Part shown: one piece after another, positions 1-13,400 of the stretch | Numbering within the stretch: position 1 is the stretch's first letter | Layout of the letters: every line of letters starts with the position of its first letter | Assembly: GCA_039707465.1 (NCBI GenBank) | Contig: CM077647.1 | Span: 116,438,610 to 116,502,609, forward strand | DNA length: 64,000 nt | Reading direction: 5' to 3' | Source of the DNA: Rhabdophis nuchalis | Lineage: Eukaryota > Chordata > Lepidosauria > Squamata > Natricidae | Notes under the pieces: generated by a model | Told to the model about the DNA's origin: nothing | Database searches by the model: none | Seen by the model: only the letters and a program-made list of their open reading frames with translations | Translations under genes and position numbers: made by a program

Positions 1-795
1 TGTTTGCATAGTCAACCCAAGCATACCTGCAAACTTTTACTGTGGCAAAAAGGATTCTTTTTATGTGACAGAATGAATGTTTGAGGAATGTAGCTGAACT
101 AACCAGAAGCACTTTGGTGGATAAAGTCTGGAGTTGATTTCAAGACGCTTTGCTTCCTGCCAAGCTATCACTCGGCGTGATTACGATGCTAGGCGTCTTG
201 CCATGGATTGGTATGAGCACTCCACCCTTATCAGTCCATTTGATTCAAGTTGATTTACAAAGGTTGTTGGCCAGTGTTACTTGCCAGAGTTATCAGCAAG
301 AAGGCATCCTTTGGATTTGTGCTACTTCAATTTTAGGACGTGTTAAACTTTTTAACTTTCAATTTCCAGATGTTAGGGGTGCTCAAAAGTTGTGAAATGC
401 TTTGGGAATAGTAAAGATATTTTGGTTACTTTAATATAATTTGGATGTGCTTGGTAAGTAACTATATAAATATCATGATTTTTAAAGATTTTGTTTGTTT
501 CATAGGATTGTTATCTTTTGCGCTATCTACTCTATATTGTTCTGGTTCTGATTCCCAAAAGGTTGAAAGACACAATTCAAGAACTCTAGCTGAGATTAGT
601 AATGATGGGGGGAAATTGATGTCTTGAACCCAGTATGGTTGGAACAATTTTTCTCTGTTTTAGCACTTGTGTTATCTTTGCCAATTGTTGTGTGTCATGT
701 GACTTTCTCATTGAATGCAACTGTCCATCCTCGGCCAGTCTGCTGAGCAGAATGTCACCAGAGTAGTGCAAGGGAGAAGAAGCAAGAAGACATGA

Positions 796-797
796 AG

Positions 798-833
<36 letters not shown>

Positions 834-842
834 ACACACACA
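796..842. repeat. (TG)n/(AC)n microsatellite
   Basis: About 16 TG units followed by TACACACACACAG. Confidence 0.95.
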
Positions 843-1684
843 GACTAGAAGGTGCTGCTTTCCTATGCAGTGAAAATGCTGAGGAAATGCCTCTGTATGG
901 AGGGGAGGCTCACCTTTCCCTGATGCCTTTCAGAAAAGTATTGAAAAAGGAATTATTACACAGGGTGTTCTCTAACTTTTATATTGAACCCCTTTTCATA
1001 TTCAGCCTTTGTTTGTTTTTTTGTGGGGGAAGTTTATTGGGGTTTCATGATGACACTACAGATAATGACCAAAATTGAGATCATTGATTCCACTGTGTCC
1101 TTTAAGCAAGTCATCATGTGACTATGAGTTGCGATTTTACTGTTAGCTTCTACATTGATTCTCTTGTCAGAAGCCATTTTTGTCGGGCATGACTGGAACA
1201 CTGCAGTTGTCACCAATAAGGTCATAATGTTATTTTTTCAGTGCATTGTAATAGTTGATAATCAGGGCAGTTACTAGGCAAAGCCTATCAGAATATGCTA
1301 CCATGGATGTTTTAACGGTAATTATGTTACATGCAGGGGTAAAAGCTGCCGAGAATCGATAGATTCCAATGGGGTGCAATCAATCAATCAATCAATGCTT
1401 TTAGTTTATGTATAGAGAAATGCAAAAAGAACAGGATTGTATGTAGCCAAAGAGTGCATGGGGTGGTGCTCAGGATATGATCCAAAAGTCAAGATGGCAA
1501 TCTGTTAGAAACTCTGGTTTCAGAACCAGTGTTACAACTCTGGTCCCTTAACCAGTGTTAGCAAATAAATGCGGAATAGTGTAATACACCGGACAGTAAA
1601 GAGATATGTTGCTTTAACCTGGTCTAGCTTAACGTTTAGATCTTATTTGTGATATAGCTCCTGCCAATTAGTAAATGGATGTTG

Positions 1685-1845
1685 GGTTTTATTGGGAATT
1701 TTAGCACAGGCTTCTAATTTAATTCTTCTTAACTATATTTATTGTATTTTCTATTATTTATTGGTTTTAATTTCCGGTGCACCGCCCTGGGTCCATCTCA
1801 ATGGAAAAGGCGCAGTATATAAATCGAAATAAACTCAAACTCAAA
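1685..1845 (+). mobile_element. L2 3' end fragment
   Basis: It contains TTTTAGCACAGG and the CACCGCCCTGGGTCC block, ending in AATCGAAATAAA. Only the 3'UTR is kept. Confidence 0.75.
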
Positions 1846-4310
1846 ATCAAACCACACACAAACTCTACAAACTCTGATAGTAAGAAAATAAATAGTCTTT
1901 ACTTTGTAGCAACTAAAATGCTTCTTCTGACCAGTGATACTAACTTCTCAAAATAATAACAGTCCTTCACCAAACACAGAGTTATCTTACAGTGATGCAA
2001 AACAAATATTTATTCAGTCTTCTGCTTTAGCACAGAAATCAAAAGGAATAAAAAAAGGGGATGGACTGTGTTCCTGAGCTTCCTTTATGGTAGAGCTGAG
2101 AAGCACAGCCAATCAGAATTCAAACACAGTTCTAAAAGCTACATAATTCCTTAAGAACATAGGCTCATATATATTGTCAACCCAATATAAGGCTGAATAT
2201 CCTAACACAACCACAATGCTGGAATCAAAGCTCACCCTGTTTTTGAGTGTGGTGCACATAGCAAACAGACAGAATTTCCATTATATTGCTGTGATGGCTA
2301 TCTTGACCCCCCCCCCCGCCCCCTGTACCTTGCAGACTTCCCTTGCGTACCAGAATGGAAAGAGAGCAAATTAACATGACTCATGGCCATCCTTTTTGGC
2401 CACAGCCTTTAGGAGGCAATGCTATCTCACAATATTGCTCCCATATCCAGTGAGTCGCAGCTGCTGTCCTGCAGATATTGGTCTCATTAAAAATGTAATT
2501 GAATGCAAGTCATGCTGTCTTGGTCACTCTGGTCAATAAGTACTGGCTCCCAAAAAATAAGAAGGATGGTTTTACAGAAATGGTTAAAAAATAATTGTAG
2601 AGGAATATTTAGATAATACCAAATAATAATTTGCTGTTAATTCTTGCAACTTCTTTTGTACAGCTAATTTAATTAACTGGTTTTAAAAATGTAATGGACC
2701 TACCGAGGAAGAGATCAAAGCAGTTTTTTGCTTTGTGCATTGATAAACTGTCTCTATGTTTACACTGACTGACTCTGAAAAGACAGTTTGCCCTTTGATT
2801 TCAGTGAAATGATTTTTGTTTACATGGTATCATTAAGAATTGTCTGTCACCATCTAGGTGATGCATAGGAATGCTGAAGGAATGCCTTGTCTTGGAATGC
2901 AAATAGTTGCCAATCAATCTTTTCTAGAAAAGTATAATTCAACACCACTTTGAATATTCCTGAACTTGGCAATTGCTAATTATTGGGTTTTTTTTAAAAT
3001 TGCTGAAACATCCTTCAGAATCTTTTTCTTTTCCTAATTATTATTTCTTTCAGAATTACTGGAAATGGAATTCAGGCTTAATTTTATTATACTGAACTTG
3101 TTTACTCAAGGAGGGTTAGACTAAGTAAGAATTCTTTCCTCTACCTGTTGCCAAAACTAATTTGGTGCACTGGTTCTTCAGATACGTAGATTTACTAGGA
3201 CAAAGCCTAGAACAAAACATCATGATTCACACATCTTAGGGGAGGCTCTCCCCCCACCCCACCCCCATTCCACCTCCTGAAAGAATTAAATACTGTAAAT
3301 AAAGAAAGGCATTTCAGGAATTTTCTGCTGCTGTTTCTGACATGTTTGTTTAAAGCCTCCTTGGAAATTATATTGTTTGCCAGGAACACCTGATATTGCT
3401 GCTACTTTTGTGATGTCAGCAACTTTGAAATATTTTTGCCACAGCACTGCGACATTTTCCACAAGGGGAGGTCCTTAATTCTGGAGTTTCTGCTCAGAAT
3501 AAAGACAGATAATTGATTTAATCTGAAATATTTAGTCTCCTGTTTAGTAAAATACATCCTGTGTGTCTCAGGGATTACAAGCAGTATGAAAGCATCACTG
3601 GTGAATTATAGCACTTGAATTTATGGTAACTGAAAGGCAACCATATAAGGAATCTTGTTATTGTTGAACAGCTCAGATGAATATTGGAATGATCATTTTT
3701 AGACAGCTGTCAGTCTTTGAATATTCCATTATGTTTGCCCAATTTCAGATAAGTCGGGGAGGAGAGCTGTATAGTTTACAAATAAACAATCAAAAAAGGT
3801 TTTTAAAGATTTTTGCTAAACATGTTAATCTCCCAAATGTGAGTGGTGGACAAAAGAAACAAAATAAAACCCTGTATCAAATGATTAGACTTCAAGCCAA
3901 ATGAACCCCTTTAATTAGTTTTTGAGAATATTTGAATTCTTTCAAGTATAAAATTGTTTTGATTCATATGTTCTACGTTCAGGCTCAAAATATTCTTCGT
4001 TTTTGTTGTTCTTGTCTGATGCTGTAGCAGCCTCTAGTGGAGGCTGCCATGCCAACTTCATTGTGCGGATATGTTCCCTTGGGCTGGTGGCTGCAGAAAC
4101 AGGTGCAGTGTGGAGCTGATGGCCACGTGGTGGATTCTCCTTCAACTCTCCCCCTCCCGGCATAAGTTATCGGTTCAGCGGTTCAGCGGTGGGCGAACAG
4201 TGGGCATGCTGAGAGGGTGGAGCCCAGCGTCCTCCCTTTTGTTCCATTTAATGTTAGGCAAACCCAATTATCTAAAACCACTCTCTTGGTTTATTCACTT
4301 TATGTTAGGA

Positions 4311-4431
4311 CAGAGGTCTGCAAAGTCGGCTCTTTTAAGACTGGTGGACTTCAACTCCCAGCATGGCTGGCTGGGGAATTCTGGGAGTTGAAGTCCACCA
4401 GTCTTAAAAGAGCCGACTTTGCAGACCCCTG
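4311..4431. mobile_element. Palindromic hAT MITE
   Basis: 121 bp, near-perfect inverted repeat starting CAGAGGTCTGCAAAG. The 8 bp duplication TGTTAGGA (4303-4310, 4432-4439) is exact. Confidence 0.9.
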
Positions 4432-4444
4432 TGTTAGGAGGAGG

Positions 4445-4446
<2 letters not shown>

Positions 4447-4505
<59 letters not shown>

Positions 4506-4560
4506 CAACAATAACAACAACAACAACAACAACAATAATAATAATAATAATAATAATAAT
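4447..4560. repeat. (AAT)n/(AAC)n microsatellite at an L2 tail
   Basis: AAT units with an AAC-rich middle, directly adjoining the L2 3' end at 4559. Confidence 0.95.
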
Positions 4561-4998
4561 ATTTAATTTATAGACCACTTCCTCTCCCCAAAGGGACTCA
4601 GAATGGTGCACAGGGGAATTAAAAAATACAGACATAAAATACATAAATAGATAAAATAGAAAATTAAACAATTTATCCCTGCTCTAAAAACCCACAATAC
4701 TAAAAAACTAAACCCCTAAAAACCCAATTAATAAACGGAGGACTAACCAAGGCCAGCCAGGCAGAAGAAGTGTGTTTTCAGTTTTTGACGGAAGGAGCGG
4801 AGGTCCGTCGTTCTAATTTCAGGGGGAAGGTCGTTCCAGAGGGTTGGGCTCGCCACAGAGAAGGCCCTTCCCCTGGGCGTCGCCCGCTGGCATAGCCTAG
4901 TGGACGGCACCTGGAGAAGTCCCTCTCTGTGGGAGCGAATCGGCCGCAGGGATGTATGTGGCAGAATCCGATCCCGCAGATAGCTAGGATCTCGAGTT
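4559..4998 (-). mobile_element. L2 3' end fragment (C-terminal codons and 3'UTR)
   Basis: Reverse complement of the common 3' block: an SREGLLQVPS-like C-terminus, GRAFSVASPTLWNDLP-like codons and the CTGTGCACC 3'UTR, with the tail leading into the (AAT)n/(AAC)n run at 4447-4558. Confidence 0.85.
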
Positions 4999-5398
4999 GA
5001 CTTTGAATGGTTCCCTTCCTATATATTTAATTATGCTTCTAGTATTTTCAGAGCAGTTTTTCTCTATCTGAGCAACACTAAGATGTGGATGATAGCTTAC
5101 GGAATTCTCCAGCCCATGTTCTTTTGACGCTGTCTTTGTATCCTTCAAAGCATCAGAGTGGTTTTTATTTTTTCATTCATACATTGTTATGAAGTCACAT
5201 ATTTAAATCACGTAGATTTCATAGCCACTTCTTTGCTGGTATCACTAAAGTCTATCTCTACATTCCATTACGTCATTCAATTATCTTTCTCCAGCTGCCT
5301 CTTGAGTCTTTGTTATTGCTTCATATTCATATGAAGATTGAATTTCCAATAGGAATTTCTTTTCTCATTCTGTTTAATTGCAGTGTCCCTATCTAACA

Positions 5399-6684
5399 CA
5401 GACATGTCAAACTCAAGGGCCATGGGCCAGATCCAGCCTGTGATGTGTTTAGATCTGGCCCGCAAGCAGACTAGTAGGAGGTGGTGATTGAGTAGTTATC
5501 TCCTCACTTTTTTAGGTGTCTTGTCAGTGGCAGCAGCACTAAGCAGAGAATGGGCAGTGGGAACTTCTCCAACATGTGTCTCAACAAGCCAGCATCCTTG
5601 CCATGCATGGAAATGGGGATTCCTTTTTAAGAAGGGCCAGCTTCCCTCATGCAGGACCAAGAAGCACTGCTCTCCTGCCTCCTCTCTTGCTCTCTGGAGA
5701 TCTGTCAAGGCAGAAGTTGGACTCCGCACCTCCATGTGCAGCAGCATCACCCTCTGCTTTCTGCTTTGCCTGTCATTCCAAGCTTGGAAACATATCCACA
5801 TCTGAACTAGCAAACTGTTAATCATGCCTGATCTTGGGAAGAAAGCCCTCTCTTTCTTCTGTGGATAAAAGTCCCCCAAACTCGGGGCCTAGTTATATGC
5901 GAGAGCGTCTTCTGTCCCATACATCCCTTCGTCCGATCCGCTCCCACAGAGAGGGCCTTCTCAGGGTGGCGTCGGCCGGGCAATGCCGGTTGGCGACACC
6001 CAGGGGAAGGGCCTTCTCTGTGGCAGGTCCTACCCTCTGGAACGACTTACCCTCCGAAATACGTACCATCTCAGACCTCCGCCTCTTCCGCCAGCGTCTT
6101 AAGACACACCTTTTCCAACAAGCCGGCCTAACATAACCTCCCGTTTTGACCGTTTTTTAGATAGTTTTAATTTGGGGGATTTTATACAATTTTAGCACAG
6201 GGTATATTTAATGTTTAATAGTTTTAAAATTTTGTACCTTTGTTATATTTGTTATGTTTTAAATTTCCTGTGCGCCGCCCTGGGTCCTTTTAGGAGAAGG
6301 TGCGGGGTATAAATCTGAATAAATAAAATAAAATAAATAAATAAACGTGGAATGCAGCGTGTGTCTCTGTGTGCCCGTGAATGTACTTGGCTACCAGCTG
6401 TTTCGGGAGGCGAGGAGCTTGAGGCACTGAGCTGTCTCCACATCGAGATAGCCAGTGTGACTTGTTCCATCCAGACCCAGCCATCTTGAGTCAGCCGCGC
6501 CCAGTGAGTAGTGTTGAGCCAGCCCACCCAGCCAGCCCCACTTCCTTGTGGCAACCCAGCTGTGACCACTCAGCTAGACTACCCCTGGCCGCTGTGAGTG
6601 GTCATAATCTTACATGCAATTGGCCCTTTGAGGGCAACCATAATGGTAATGTGGCTCTCAATGAAATTGAGTTTGACACCCCTG
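5399..6684. mobile_element. hAT-like element interrupted by L2
   Basis: Left terminus CAGACATGTCAAACTCAA and right terminus TTGAGTTTGACACCCCTG are inverted repeats. The flanks ATCTAACA (5391-5398) and ATCTAAAC (6685-6692) are a worn 8 bp duplication. L2 occupies 5884-6345. No transposase domain was recognised in the remainder. Confidence 0.65.
5884..6345 (+). mobile_element. L2 3' end fragment
   Basis: It encodes RPIRSHREGLLRVAS, GRAFSVAGPTLWNDLP and LKTHLFQQAGLT, then stop, 3'UTR and an (AAATA)n tail. It is inserted in a hAT-like element (5399-6684). Confidence 0.9.
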
Positions 6685-6718
6685 ATCTAAACCATTAAAA
6701 ATGATTTATTTCCTCATT

Positions 6719-7383
6719 TTTATTGTATTATCTGTATTTAGAACACTACCTATTTTTAAGATAATTTAAGATGCTGATTTTTTATTTTGGATAATCTTGA
6801 TGGAAATCCTATTGCATATTTTAAATAAAGCTTTGTTTTTTTGTGTTTACTTTAGTTGTGCTATTGAACTTTTATACATATCCAATTCTTTCAAAGGCCG
6901 GGTAAGCAAACAATATTTTAATGAACAAATAAATAAGTGCACAAGTTTACAATATGACACTTTCTGTTCTTATTTCTAAGGAAACAGCTAATTAGAATGA
7001 TTAGGAAGATTTCATCTTTATAACCAATGAAGATTCCTTCTAATCTTTTCCAATTAAAACCTTACTTCCAATGAAGAAAACAGCAATATTTAGCATTTTG
7101 TAGTGCATTAAATATAACCATGATAAAATAAATTTTACATGAATTCACATGTAACAGTTCACAGGTATGAATGCAAGACATCACTGAATTACATTATGAA
7201 AACATTCCACAGATATAGCATTGAATAAAAAATAAAATACAAATATAAATGACATTTATAAAAAATAGTGCTTCTACATATATTCTTCTCTGATCAAAAC
7301 TTTGAAATTCTTTCACTTATAAATATTAATAAAATATTTGTGTTTATATTATTAAATAAACAGATTCTGAATGAATCTTTATT
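6719..7383 (-). promoter_or_regulatory. EREG: Probable EREG 3'UTR, AU-rich, with polyadenylation signals
   Basis: The stretch after the stop codon is very AT-rich and free of recognised repeats down to the end of a hAT-like element at 6684. On the minus strand it contains about seven ATTTA pentamers (plus-strand TAAAT near 6822, 6929, 7109, 7126, 7243, 7318 and 7352), as in unstable growth-factor mRNAs. AATAAA signals on the minus strand lie at 6786-6781 and 6724-6719, suggesting a 600-670 nt 3'UTR. The exact 3' end is inferred. Confidence 0.6.
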
Positions 7384-7477
7384 TCACACATGAAGAAGAT
7401 TTTGTTCTTTTTCAGTATCTGTAGCAACCTCTTTATAGTTTTTGTTTGTAGCAAGTCTCTCCTTCTTCTTTAGATAC
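7384..7477 (-). CDS. EREG: EREG exon 5 (coding part): cytoplasmic tail and stop
   Basis: 94 nt from acceptor CTTCTCACAG to TGA at 7386-7384. It encodes a basic juxtamembrane run (YLKKKERL) and an acidic C-terminal tail ending NLLHV. An AATAAA overlaps the stop codon region but is too close to be the main polyadenylation signal. Confidence 0.92.
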
Positions 7478-10400
7478 CTGTGAGAAGAAAGAACATCTTT
7501 ATAAGAACAAAAAACAAGTTGAATCTATTGCAGGTCATGGAATTATCTTCTTTTATTTCTTCAATGTACAACTTAGGTTTTAAGGTAATAAACTTACAAT
7601 AAGTTTAAAAAACATAGAGAAAGGCAATGATGTAGATATGTAAATGAGATTTCCTCATCTGTCCCTGTTCTCTTTCTCTTATTTTCTAATTAGAGGATTT
7701 CAAAAGTTACCTTTTAGCACATTAAGGCATGAAAGCCTATGCTGCAAATTCAACATTTTGAATTTGTAAAAAATTATCACTGTGGTCAATAACATAATTA
7801 TATCAAAATCTGTTTTCACACCATGCACAGATGCTATACTTGAATTTTACAAAGGGGCATATTTAAAAACAGTAAAAATTGTGTATACGTAGTAATCTGA
7901 ATAAGCTCCAGGAATGGAAACAAAATTATTAATACCATCCTGACATTCTGCAAATGAGATCAGATTAGACTCTTAAAATGCAGTTAAAAGCCCCGATTTG
8001 CTCCTGTCCCTTTGACAGCTTTTTGATATGCAGATTTTTTTCCAGATAAAATGTTCTTTATTCCCAATTTCAGATCCTCATGTATGTGTTTGTGTGTTTG
8101 CTAAATTCACTTTGAAGAGTTTGTATCTTTGAAAATACAAAAAGAAATGCAACAGCCTAGTTTTGTATTTGAATTACTACTAAATAGAAGCCGTGGAATG
8201 TTTACCATCCAATCTCTAGAAGTGCTGCTTACCTTTGGTAAAAGAATATTGATAATAAAATTGCACTGAAGAAAAATAGACACACAAGGATAGTAAATGC
8301 CAAGTATTCATTGCTCAAGGGTTTTATGACCGGAATCAGATTTGAATGGCTACATCGTTCACCAATCCAGCCCTCATTACACCTAAGGGAGATAGAGAAC
8401 AGTCAATATTAGGCATACTGGTTTTTGTTAATATCAAAGAAATTGCATACTAAGACCACAGTCAACAATGAAGCACTATTCCAAAGTATCCACCAAAGTA
8501 CTACATTATAGTAACTCCTTTTTAATAGAGAATCCGAAGGAGTGAACTTCTGGGAAAGGGAACAGATTTATTGGTGTTCTCAACAAATTACGATCCCCAA
8601 AATTCTTTAAGACTTTCTTTAAGAAAGTTTGTCAACCTTTCTCATTTGACATCACCCCTAGCTGTCCCCTAACTATGCAGTCTGGCATCCTTGGCTCAGG
8701 AGTGAGTTACTGCCAGCTTTATTGACGGTTTGATGTGTGTGAAATTTGCCAAAAAATCCCAAAACAACAACCCTTCGTCCGATCCGCTCCCACAGAGAGG
8801 GTCTTCTCCGGGTACCGTCGGCCGGGCAATGCCAGTTGGCGACACCCAGGGGAAGGACCTTCTCTGTGGTGGGCCTGGCCCTCTGGAACAACGACCCCCC
8901 CGACCTACGCACCACCTCGGACCTCTGCCTCTTCCGCCAACGTCTTAAGACGTATCTATTCCAACAAGCCGGCCTAGCGTAGCCCCCCGTTTCTGACTAT
9001 CTATAAATTTTTATTTTCAGGGTTTTAAATGGGTTTTTTAGCACGGGTTTTAATTTAATATGTTTTTAATAGTGTATATTGTCTTTTGTTATGGTTTTAA
9101 TAATGCCTGTGCGCTGCCCTGGGTCCTAACAAGGAGAAGGGTGGGGTATAAATTCGAAAATAAAAATAAAAAATAACCACCCCAAGATGATGACAATTTA
9201 GCAGCTCCTGAAACAAGCTCTTAACATGTAACTCACATTCTTGCCCTTGGCTGAGTCCTTACAGACTAAAATGACATCCAGAGACAAGCAAAAAAAAAAA
9301 ATCCAGTCCAGTCCCAGTAATGATTCTCAGGGCCATATGTCTAATAAAGCTGTGGTATTTTTCAATATCCAGAAATATTATCTAATATAAAGTTATAAGA
9401 TTTTTTTTTCCTAAATCAAAAGGGCAAGCAATGTTAGAATCCATGCACAAAGTTAGATTTTATCTCCCAACAAGATAAAGCATAACAAAACAGAGAACTG
9501 TGGCTAGTTTTGAAGTATTTTAGGATTCCTGTTGTTTCTATCTACCTAGAGTTGGGGTTAGAAGTGTTGAAAAAATCAGATTAAGCAGAGAAGATAAGAT
9601 TGAATAGAGAAAATCAATCTGTGTGGACACTAAAAGTCAATGCCAATTGAACGACACATAATCATTAATCAAAATTATTGACATTTTCAAAAGTTTCTAC
9701 ACTTTCTATGCAATAATTAGTTCAAGCAGGAAGGAGAAAGATCAATGGCAAACTAGAATGAGATCAAAGCTTTGATTAATTCTGTTCCAGTTTTTGTTTA
9801 ACAGCAAGCTTCTAGAGAGGTACTGAGGTTAAAAAAAACACTTCCTGAATTTCTGTGTCTTCAGAGTAGAGGGACAGGAGCAGCAGTTGTTTTAAAAAGT
9901 GTGCTTACTTAAAAAACTAAGCATTGTCATCATTATTTATTGTTATCACCATCATTTCCGCCCTTTATTTCACAGCATGTCTTTTACCTGCAGTAATATC
10001 GGTCCAAAGTCTCAGAGTATCTGCAAATTCCATTGAAACAGTAACTTCGCCATTCTGGCTTGCATTCCGCCTCTCTTCCCACTTGAGTTATAGGTACAAC
10101 AGTTCCTGTTTGAATGACAGTAAACATGTACATAAATAAAAGCTAACCTGCATTATCGACTTTGAAGACATTGCTTTCTTCAAGGATCAAAGACATGCAG
10201 GTAGGATGACTCTACTAGAGTCTAGAAAGCTATGGTGTCAACCATCCTGGGCAAAATGGATTCCTCCTTTAACTTGGTGTAATGCATCTTCTGTTTACTT
10301 TGGTCTTCCTAATCTCTAGAGTCAATTTATTTTTCATGTTAAGGATAAAACCTTTCTCTTCCTTAACATGGATTGGCAGAAGGCCAAGGCTAGATGGCAT

Positions 10401-13400
10401 AGTGGGTAAGATCTTTAGAATTAGGTCTGGGGAAATCCAGGCTCAGCTTGGAATATATACGGCCCAGATTGATGCTTTTGTTCAATCTAATTTATTTCAT
10501 AGGATTGTAACAAAGATGAAAAGGTAAGTTTTAAAAAAATATTTTAAAAATCTACTATTTCAAGATGTTTCTTTTTAAAAGAAAATCAAAATGGTATTAC
10601 TCATTAAAAAAACAATAATTACTTGTCAGAAAGATAAGATGTTAACTTATTTAAAATTATTTTGCGTGCATAAAAAAAACCCTTTGCTTTCAATGTCTGG
10701 ATATTACAAGTACTTCCAGATTTAATGTGGTCATTTCATACTGTTTGCCATTTAGAGCACAATGTATCTGAAGTATTTCCTGAAAAGTCTATTGGAAAAT
10801 GAAATGGAATGGAATGGAAGCTGACTAAGAATTCACAAAAGTGCTTATAAAATGCTTAATTATGCCTTTAAGCAGTCTATAGTAAAAATAATAGTGTATA
10901 TTTAGTGCCATCCGTCTGTATCCCTGGCACTTTACAGTAAAACATGTAACAGAAAAAAAGAAACAAATCTCATTTCCAAGGAAATGCAGTACTAATTTTG
11001 ACAAAAATGAGATGTGATTGTGATGAGTACAAAAGTGTCAAGAAGCAGAAGAAATGCCACCTCTTAAGGATACTGGGAGTGCTCCTTTATTTTATTCATT
11101 ATCTGGATGATGTCCTAATATTATACTGGATGCTAGAGAATAATCTGACTTACCTACAGTAGTTACACAGTTTTCAGTCTTATTGACTCCACATAACGGA
11201 ATTACTGTTGTACCAAGAGTGGTTTGAACTAGGTGCCATCCTAAAAAAAAAAAAACAGCTTTAAGATAAATAGACACTTCCAGAAAAAGTTTCCATATCA
11301 TCATGAAAAGCTTCCATTGCGTCATGTCAGTGAACAGTTCGCTGTTTTATGCCACTTTACTTCGCCTCAAAGGCTGACAAATTTCCAGCCACCACTGACA
11401 CACAGTAGCCCTAATTTAAGGAAAATCTCAGGTTAAAGGAGGAGTTACCTCATTTCTAGACTCATAATCAAATTTATGGTGCAAACAAGGAGAGTATCAC
11501 ATACTTGAACACTGAGAATAAAAACTACTGATTCAACCTGGCAGTTAAAATCTTGAATCCTTCTCCTTGGCCCCAGCAATTCTAAACTATGTAATCTTAA
11601 AGTTCAAGGTACAGCTGAAACTGTTTGGAAACTGTAGCCGGAAGGCAGTTTTTGAGAAGAATTCTGTTGCCTAAGCCAGGGGTCTCCAACCTTTGCAACT
11701 TTAAGTCTGAAGGACTTCAGCTCCCAGACTTCTCCAGCCAGCAAAGCTGGCTGGAGAAGTCTGGGAGCTGAAGCTCTTCAGACTTAAAGTTGCAAAGGTT
11801 GGCGAGCCCTGCTATAGCTGATCCAGAATGGGGCAGCACAGGCAGTTCTGTCCTTCATTGGTTTGTCTGTGTTGCACAGGCAGTTCTGTCCTTCATTGGT
11901 TTGTCTTATCCAGTCAGCAAAGCTGGCTGGAGAAGTCTGGGAGCTGAAGTCCTTCAGACTTAAAGTTGCAAAGGTTGGAGACCCCTGGCCTAAGCAGTGT
12001 CTTTCATGAACAGACTATGCAGAACAAAATTCTCCAATTTATGCCAGTGGTCCATAATTGCTATCAGATGTACCAAAAAATATTCCCAGTAGTTGTTTAA
12101 TATGTTCAGCAGCTCTCCTTTTATCATCAAGTTTCCCTTTTCCCACTGCCTACATTCAAGTGTTGCGTAATGGATAAGATGATGAAGAAACTACATATCC
12201 TGGAGTAAAAAAACAACAACAAACTGAGCGCCTCCTGTTGAGATGGGTTTGGCAGATGAAGAAAGACCTGGTCTATAATTAGGAGATGAAATTAGTGGCT
12301 TTATTTCTTTGAGAAAAGCTCAGAATTTTCTTAAAGTGCAGAAAATATGCAGAAAGTGACAGTCTTGAGCCACTGAACAACTCAGTTAACAAATATTTTA
12401 ATCAAAGAGTAAAAGTGTTGATTTAGGCAATTTGCACTTCTAGTACCTGAACACAATTCTTGGTAATTTCATCACTTCTTTAATTTATGTTGAACTGAGG
12501 AACACATTTTAAAATTGAACCTGAGTAGCAGAGGATCACAAAGTTGCTGAAATTTCTATGACTGATGAATTAAACTAGTAAAGATATTAACTTGAAAGCT
12601 TTCATTCAATTTTAATTAAATGAAATAAAATTGCATTGGTCCTTCTGTATTTAATAAGTTTATTATCAAAGTTAGAAATGAATAATTCTTGGAGAATTTC
12701 TGGAAGCTGTACTCTGAACTTTGAATATTGTATGAGGTGCCAGGTTCTTTAGGTTGTAAATACTTGGCTTAACGTAATATGTCAACACAACCTCTGACTT
12801 TTAATGGACTGGATAAACTCAATTTTAACACTAAACCATATTCAGCAAAGCTCAAATAGCAAGGACTTGGATTTAAATACCACTTTACAAAGTTTTACAG
12901 CCTTCTCTAAGTGTTTTTCAGAGTCAGCATGTTGCCCCAACAATCCAAGTCCTCATTTTATCCACCTCGGAAAGATGGAAAGCTGAGTCAACCTTCAGCC
13001 TGGTGAGATTCCATCTGCCATTTGCAGGCAGCCAGCTGTCAGCAGAAGTAGCCTGCAGTACTGCACTCTAACCACTGCACCACCATGACTCATCATAAGC
13101 TTAAATATCAATTGAAGCACAGGGATATTGCTGGCTAAGAGTGTCAACTGCTGTGATCCTAAGAAAATGACAGACCTTGATTCTGTCACTTATGATTTGA
13201 TATCCAGAACTGCACATAACTGGAGGTAACTAAGAAGCTTTCACAGATACAGATATTAGAATGACTATATTAACTGTTCTGATCTTATTAGATTAATTAT
13301 GCATTAACCGCAAAGGGAACCAGTTTCTTTATGGTCCAATCCAAAGTGATACTATAGACATGTAGGGTTCTTTAATAGTTAGAGCCAAATTAAATTATGG

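Larger units (their letters stand above)
1..4302. other. No gene seen; one L2 end and simple repeats
   Basis: Apart from the (TG)n run, a short (CAAT)n near 1378 and the L2 fragment at 1685-1845, this AT-rich stretch holds no gene or repeat I can name. Open frames are short, without splice context or recognisable domains. Confidence 0.6.

Noticed and set aside
586..1078. Open frames across the (TG)n run near 800 giving His/Thr and Cys/Val repeats
   Set aside because: They are translations of a dinucleotide microsatellite, without splice or start context.
4217..4671. Frames with long Ile, Thr or Val runs across 4447-4560
   Set aside because: Translation of (AAT)n/(AAC)n repeat next to an L2 tail, not protein.
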